A stretch of DNA of 17,490 bases, taken from positions 1 through 17,490 of the forward strand of contig JADZFJ010000253.1 of assembly GCA_020849935.1 (NCBI GenBank), given 5' to 3'. Made by a program: the position numbers and the translations under genes. The notes below the pieces were generated by a model that worked only from the letters and a program-made list of their open reading frames with translations, was not told where the DNA came from and ran no database searches. Shown in pieces: positions 14,228 through 17,490 of the stretch. Every line of letters starts with the position of its first letter. Positions within the stretch are counted from its first letter, which is position 1. Source of the DNA: Crocinitomix sp. (lineage in GTDB: Bacteria; Bacteroidota; Bacteroidia; Flavobacteriales_D; Crocinitomicaceae).

Positions 14228-16882
14228 ATGAAAAACTGCAATTGGATCAAATTAACCAGCTTTTTTTTCTTACTAATTTTTTTGGCCTGTACGGATGAAA
14301 CTGTTTCAGAAGAATTGCTTTCTGAGGAAGAAACCAAAGCTAACCAATCGGCAGATTCTATCTTGTCCAACCTTTCTGACAAACAAGAATATTTCCAGCA
14401 TTTTATTTTAGAAGTACCACCAACCTATCAAGAAAACCTAGATAGTCTGGCAAATTGGATTGTTTTTAATGAACCAGGGGGATTAAATTTCCGAGGGTGG
14501 GATGCCGACAGTGTTTCTAAATTAAAAACGCGGTTGGACACCTTGCCGATCATTCAACCCATCTATTTTGCAAATTATTTTGATTATTTAGAAATCCCAG
14601 CTTATCCGTATTGGCAAGCCTCAGATGAAAACAGACAAGAAAAATGGCAGGAAATTTTTACCGACGATCGAATAGGGATGATTGAATTTGGATCATCTTA
14701 TCTGTCAAATCCTTCATTTAATGAATGGATGGAAAAGTGGTATGAAAGGTCAGGAATTCAATTTGTTACCAATACCTTCTCAGATAAATTTATTAAACGA
14801 GACTTTGATTTGTTTTTTAAGACACTCCCAATTGCCAAACATCTAGTGAAATTGGAACTTTCGGCATTTGATACAGTTAAGTTAAATTCGTTGCGTACTG
14901 CCCACCAATTTGAAGGCATTTTTTTATCGAAGGTAGATAAACAAGCTGCAAATACGCAGTTAAAAGGTGGAGCAGATTATATTTATTTGAAATTGGATGA
15001 AAATTCAATCTCACTACCGTACAACGATTGGAAAATTTCGTCGGAAGAAAAGGAAATTTTTAAGCAAAGTTCGGATCGGATTTTAAGAGCGAAACAAAAA
15101 TTGATTCAAGGTGAGTTCCTTGCGAGTATCAAAGAAAAAAAATCCTTTGTAAAACAGCGACTTCTTGCGGGTGCAACGAGTGTTATTTCTAATAAAAGTC
15201 AATTATTGCCTCTAAAGACTTCTTTCAAAATTTATACTGACGAGGTCGTAAAGATTGACCCACAAAGTAAGTCAGAATTAAAATGCAACACCTATTTAAA
15301 GGATATTAATTCATCCATCGACAAGATCGTTAACGAGTCAGGCACCAAACTAATTATGTTGCCAGATACGCTTTCGAAAGAAGCAAAGATGGCGCTTTCA
15401 AAGATGGATAAGTCGAATAACACCATTGTTTGTTTTTCCAACCCAGCAAATTATTCTTTTTTAAAGAAGGTTCCAAATTTGGTGTTTTATTTAAATAAAG
15501 ACGAGGCAGATTATTCGATTTTTCTTCAGCAATTAGTTGGTAATATTGCCGTTGAGGGTGATTTTGTATCGAATGATTCGTTAAAAACAGGGGTTAAAAT
15601 TGCGAAACTTAAATTGGCTAGAACTCAGCCTGTTTTTTGTGGGTTAAGTAAAGATTCATTGCAAATAATTGACCAAATGGTGAATACTGCTATGGCCGGA
15701 AAAGCATTTCCAGGATGTCAGGTTTTAGTGGCAAAAGATGGTTGTATCGTTTACGATAAAGCTTTTGGAAAATATACCTACGAAGGAACTAAAATGGTCA
15801 CAAAACAATCCATGTACGACGTAGCTTCCTTGACAAAAGTGGTGGCAACGACGATGGCAGGAATGTTATTGTATGATTTGAAAGGATATAAAATCAACGA
15901 CAGTTTACGAAATTATTTACCCGACACCTTAAAGGAATATTTAAAAGGTCCAAGTACGCTTGCCAATATTACGTTTCGAGAATTGTTTGTCCATAAAAGT
16001 GGGCTTCCGTCAGGAATTCCTATTATGAAGTACATGAATTACACTTCGAGCCAAGTCGGAAGATTTGATAAGTTTTATTGCGACCGTCCAGATTCTGCTT
16101 TTACAATCGAAGTCGCCGAAAATTTTTACTTGGAGGCTTGTTACCTCGATTCTTTATGGGTGAAACTAAATCAAACCAAAGTTGATCCATCAAAAGCCTA
16201 TAAGTACAGTGATGTAAATATGAATGTATTGTATTTAATTTTTAAGTCCATTTTGCATTCAAATCCGTCAAAATTTGGATTTAAATTGTCTAAAAATCAA
16301 CTTAAAAACCAAGATTTATTTGCTAAATTATTGTACGATAAATTATATCTTCCGTTGGGAATGAATCGCACCAAATATAAACCACTTGGATATTTCGACA
16401 AAAATGAAATTGTTCCTACGGAAAACGAATCTTTTTGGAGAAAACAAGTACTTCAAGGATATGTTCACGATCCAAATGCTGCGCTTTATGGGGGAATCGC
16501 TGGCAATGCAGGAATTTTTACCACTGCCAACGATTTGGCCATTTTAGGCGAATTATTGCTCCAAAAGGGTACTTATAATGGCACCCAATTTATAGCACCC
16601 GAAACGGTCACGCTTTTTACTAGCTCCCAACCAAATTCATTCCGTGGATTAGGATTTAACAAACCTTCCATCAACACAGCTGCTTTTGGTTGCGCCGATT
16701 CCGCCCCATTGGAAACTTATGGTCATACTGGGTTTACGGGCACTTGTATTTGGATGGATCCGGTGAATCACATCACCTATGTCTTTCTTGCCAACCGTGT
16801 TTATCCAAAAGTGAATAACCGAATTTATCAATACGGAATTCGTAAACGGGCGCACCAAATGATTTATGAAGCAATGCTTTAA
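14228..16882 (+). CDS. Lipoprotein: degenerate NagZ-like GH3 region fused to a serine beta-lactamase/PBP-like hydrolase
   Basis: An 884-aa envelope lipoprotein. Residues 1-20 form a lipoprotein signal ending FLA-C21; acidic residues follow (TDE), which may favour surface export. Residues about 50-295 resemble a shrunken GH3 TIM barrel (GGLNF at 84-88; FEGIFLSKVDKQ at 228-239; GGADYIYL at 247-254; DRILRAKQKL at 283-292), and about 325-450 resemble a GH3 C-terminal domain. The NagZ motif KHFPGHGDT is absent, and the nucleophile Asp seems replaced (Lys235), so glycosidase activity is unlikely. Residues about 475-884 form a class C beta-lactamase/DD-peptidase-like domain with S534-L-T-K537, Y660-S-D662 and H833-T-G835, all well placed for catalysis. 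GH3-beta-lactamase fusions of about 970-1000 aa are common in Bacteroidota; this one is about 100 residues shorter, all lost from the barrel. Likely role: peptidoglycan or peptide/ester hydrolysis outside the cytoplasm. Confidence 0.9.
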   Translation: MKNCNWIKLTSFFFLLIFLACTDETVSEELLSEEETKANQSADSILSNLSDKQEYFQHFILEVPPTYQENLDSLANWIVFNEPGGLNFRGWDADSVSKLKTRLDTLPIIQPIYFANYFDYLEIPAYPYWQASDENRQEKWQEIFTDDRIGMIEFGSSYLSNPSFNEWMEKWYERSGIQFVTNTFSDKFIKRDFDLFFKTLPIAKHLVKLELSAFDTVKLNSLRTAHQFEGIFLSKVDKQAANTQLKGGADYIYLKLDENSISLPYNDWKISSEEKEIFKQSSDRILRAKQKLIQGEFLASIKEKKSFVKQRLLAGATSVISNKSQLLPLKTSFKIYTDEVVKIDPQSKSELKCNTYLKDINSSIDKIVNESGTKLIMLPDTLSKEAKMALSKMDKSNNTIVCFSNPANYSFLKKVPNLVFYLNKDEADYSIFLQQLVGNIAVEGDFVSNDSLKTGVKIAKLKLARTQPVFCGLSKDSLQIIDQMVNTAMAGKAFPGCQVLVAKDGCIVYDKAFGKYTYEGTKMVTKQSMYDVASLTKVVATTMAGMLLYDLKGYKINDSLRNYLPDTLKEYLKGPSTLANITFRELFVHKSGLPSGIPIMKYMNYTSSQVGRFDKFYCDRPDSAFTIEVAENFYLEACYLDSLWVKLNQTKVDPSKAYKYSDVNMNVLYLIFKSILHSNPSKFGFKLSKNQLKNQDLFAKLLYDKLYLPLGMNRTKYKPLGYFDKNEIVPTENESFWRKQVLQGYVHDPNAALYGGIAGNAGIFTTANDLAILGELLLQKGTYNGTQFIAPETVTLFTSSQPNSFRGLGFNKPSINTAAFGCADSAPLETYGHTGFTGTCIWMDPVNHITYVFLANRVYPKVNNRIYQYGIRKRAHQMIYEAML

Positions 16883-16953
16883 TGCTTCTTGGAAAGGATA
16901 GTTTCTTCTTAATTTGTGAATCGATACAGCCGCAGAATCCAAATCTTTTGTAG

Positions 16954-16961
16954 TATATTTG
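16954..16961 (+). promoter_or_regulatory. Putative -7 box for the FG-GAP/VCBS lipoprotein gene
   Basis: TATATTTG matches TAnnTTTG and ends 21 bp before the ATG at 16983. No TTG is found 17-23 bp upstream, so the -33 element is not convincing. Confidence 0.45.
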
Positions 16962-16982
16962 TTTGCAGTAATTTTACCTACT

Positions 16983-17490
16983 ATGAATCGAATTATATAC
17001 CTTTTTGGGATTCTTTTTTTACTATTCTCGTGCAATTCGAGTGGTGATAATGCCAATGGGGACGGCGAAAATGATTCATTGTCCGGAGCAATGGGTTTTG
17101 TACCTGTAAGTGCCGAACATTCTGGCATTCATTTCATTAATTCGATCAAAGAAACGGAGACATTTAATTATTATTTATACGAGGATATTTATAGTGGCGG
17201 CGGTGTCGCAATTGGGGATATCAACAACGACAATCTACCCGATATTTATTTCACTGGAAATCAATCCGGTGATCATTTATATTTAAACAAAGGGGGATTA
17301 CAATTTCAAGACATTACAAAAACGGCCTTTAAATTTGACATGGCTGCTGGTTGGCATACCGGTGTTAATATGGTAGATATTAATGCGGATGGTTGGCTTG
17401 ATATTTATGTTTGCCGTTCGGGAGATGTCACAAAACGACACCTTTTCTCCAACTTGCTATTTATTAATAATAAAGACAATACCTTCTCTG
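16983..17490 (+). CDS. FG-GAP/VCBS repeat lipoprotein (CRTAC1/UnbV-like), 3'-truncated by the window
   Basis: The first 169 codons of a gene that runs off the right edge with no stop. Residues 1-16 form a lipoprotein signal (NRIIYLFGILFLLFS) with the lipid-modified Cys at 17, then a Gly/Asn/Asp-rich linker (18-35). Two beta-propeller blades with Ca2+-binding loops are visible: GGGVAIGDINNDNLPDIYF (72-90; D79, N81, D83, D87) and VDINADGWLDIYV (131-143; D132, N134, D136, D140). This N-terminus closely resembles the roughly 1100-aa Bacteroidota VCBS/FG-GAP proteins that end in an ASPIC/UnbV domain; whether that domain follows cannot be seen. The role of these exported propeller lipoproteins is poorly known; binding of glycans or proteins is a guess. 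A -7 box ends 21 bp before the start, and 100 bp separate it from the upstream hydrolase gene. Confidence 0.88.
   Translation, partial: MNRIIYLFGILFLLFSCNSSGDNANGDGENDSLSGAMGFVPVSAEHSGIHFINSIKETETFNYYLYEDIYSGGGVAIGDINNDNLPDIYFTGNQSGDHLYLNKGGLQFQDITKTAFKFDMAAGWHTGVNMVDINADGWLDIYVCRSGDVTKRHLFSNLLFINNKDNTFS

Noticed and set aside
16868..16888. Hairpin GAAGCA-N9-TGCTTC at the end of the hydrolase gene as a terminator
   Set aside because: Only six base pairs, a 9-base loop, and no T tract after it; it also includes the stop codon and coding bases.
16649..17128. Open frame of 159 codons on the - strand over the end of the hydrolase gene and the start of the FG-GAP gene
   Set aside because: It overlaps two well-supported + strand genes and the promoter between them, and shows no recognisable domain or sensible composition.

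Overview
The window comes from a Bacteroidota chromosome, most likely Flavobacteriales or a close relative. The basis is the outer-membrane type IX secretion (T9SS) translocon SprA, a cargo protein with the type B (CHU_C) sorting domain, Bacteroidota-style lipoproteins, base composition that looks low in GC, A-rich rather than Shine-Dalgarno-like sequence before starts, and -7 promoter boxes matching TAnnTTTG. There are eight protein genes, two of them cut by the window edges. I see no tRNA, rRNA, CRISPR array, insertion sequence or phage gene. The longest non-coding stretch is 216 bp.

Layout. (1) + strand, 1-6972: the C-terminal ~2160 residues of SprA, then 14 bp later a small GNAT acetyltransferase. 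(2) - strand, 11561 down to 6955: a LytM/M23 endopeptidase, then (after 134 bp with its own promoter) a 12-TM RND/MMPL-type transporter followed 12 bp later by a polyprenyl diphosphate synthase, whose last codons overlap the GNAT gene tail to tail by 18 bp. (3) 11562-11777: a divergent regulatory region with two -7 boxes, an exact FNR-like palindrome and a CCACGTGG palindrome. (4) + strand, 11778-17490: a secreted 803-aa choice-of-anchor L protein with Ig/PKD-like repeats and a type B T9SS tail, an 884-aa lipoprotein joining a decayed GH3 domain to a serine beta-lactamase/PBP-like domain, and the start of an FG-GAP/VCBS repeat lipoprotein.

Most genes concern the cell envelope. SprA is the channel type through which proteins like the 11778-14189 product are exported. 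The M23 enzyme and the GH3/serine hydrolase fusion suggest peptidoglycan work. The RND transporter and prenyl synthase are probably co-transcribed, which hints at a lipid or isoprenoid substrate. I found no clearly new defence or mobile system. The best leads are the catalytically dead-looking GH3 half of the fusion lipoprotein, the FNR-like site between the M23 and adhesin-like genes, and the RND-prenyl synthase pair.
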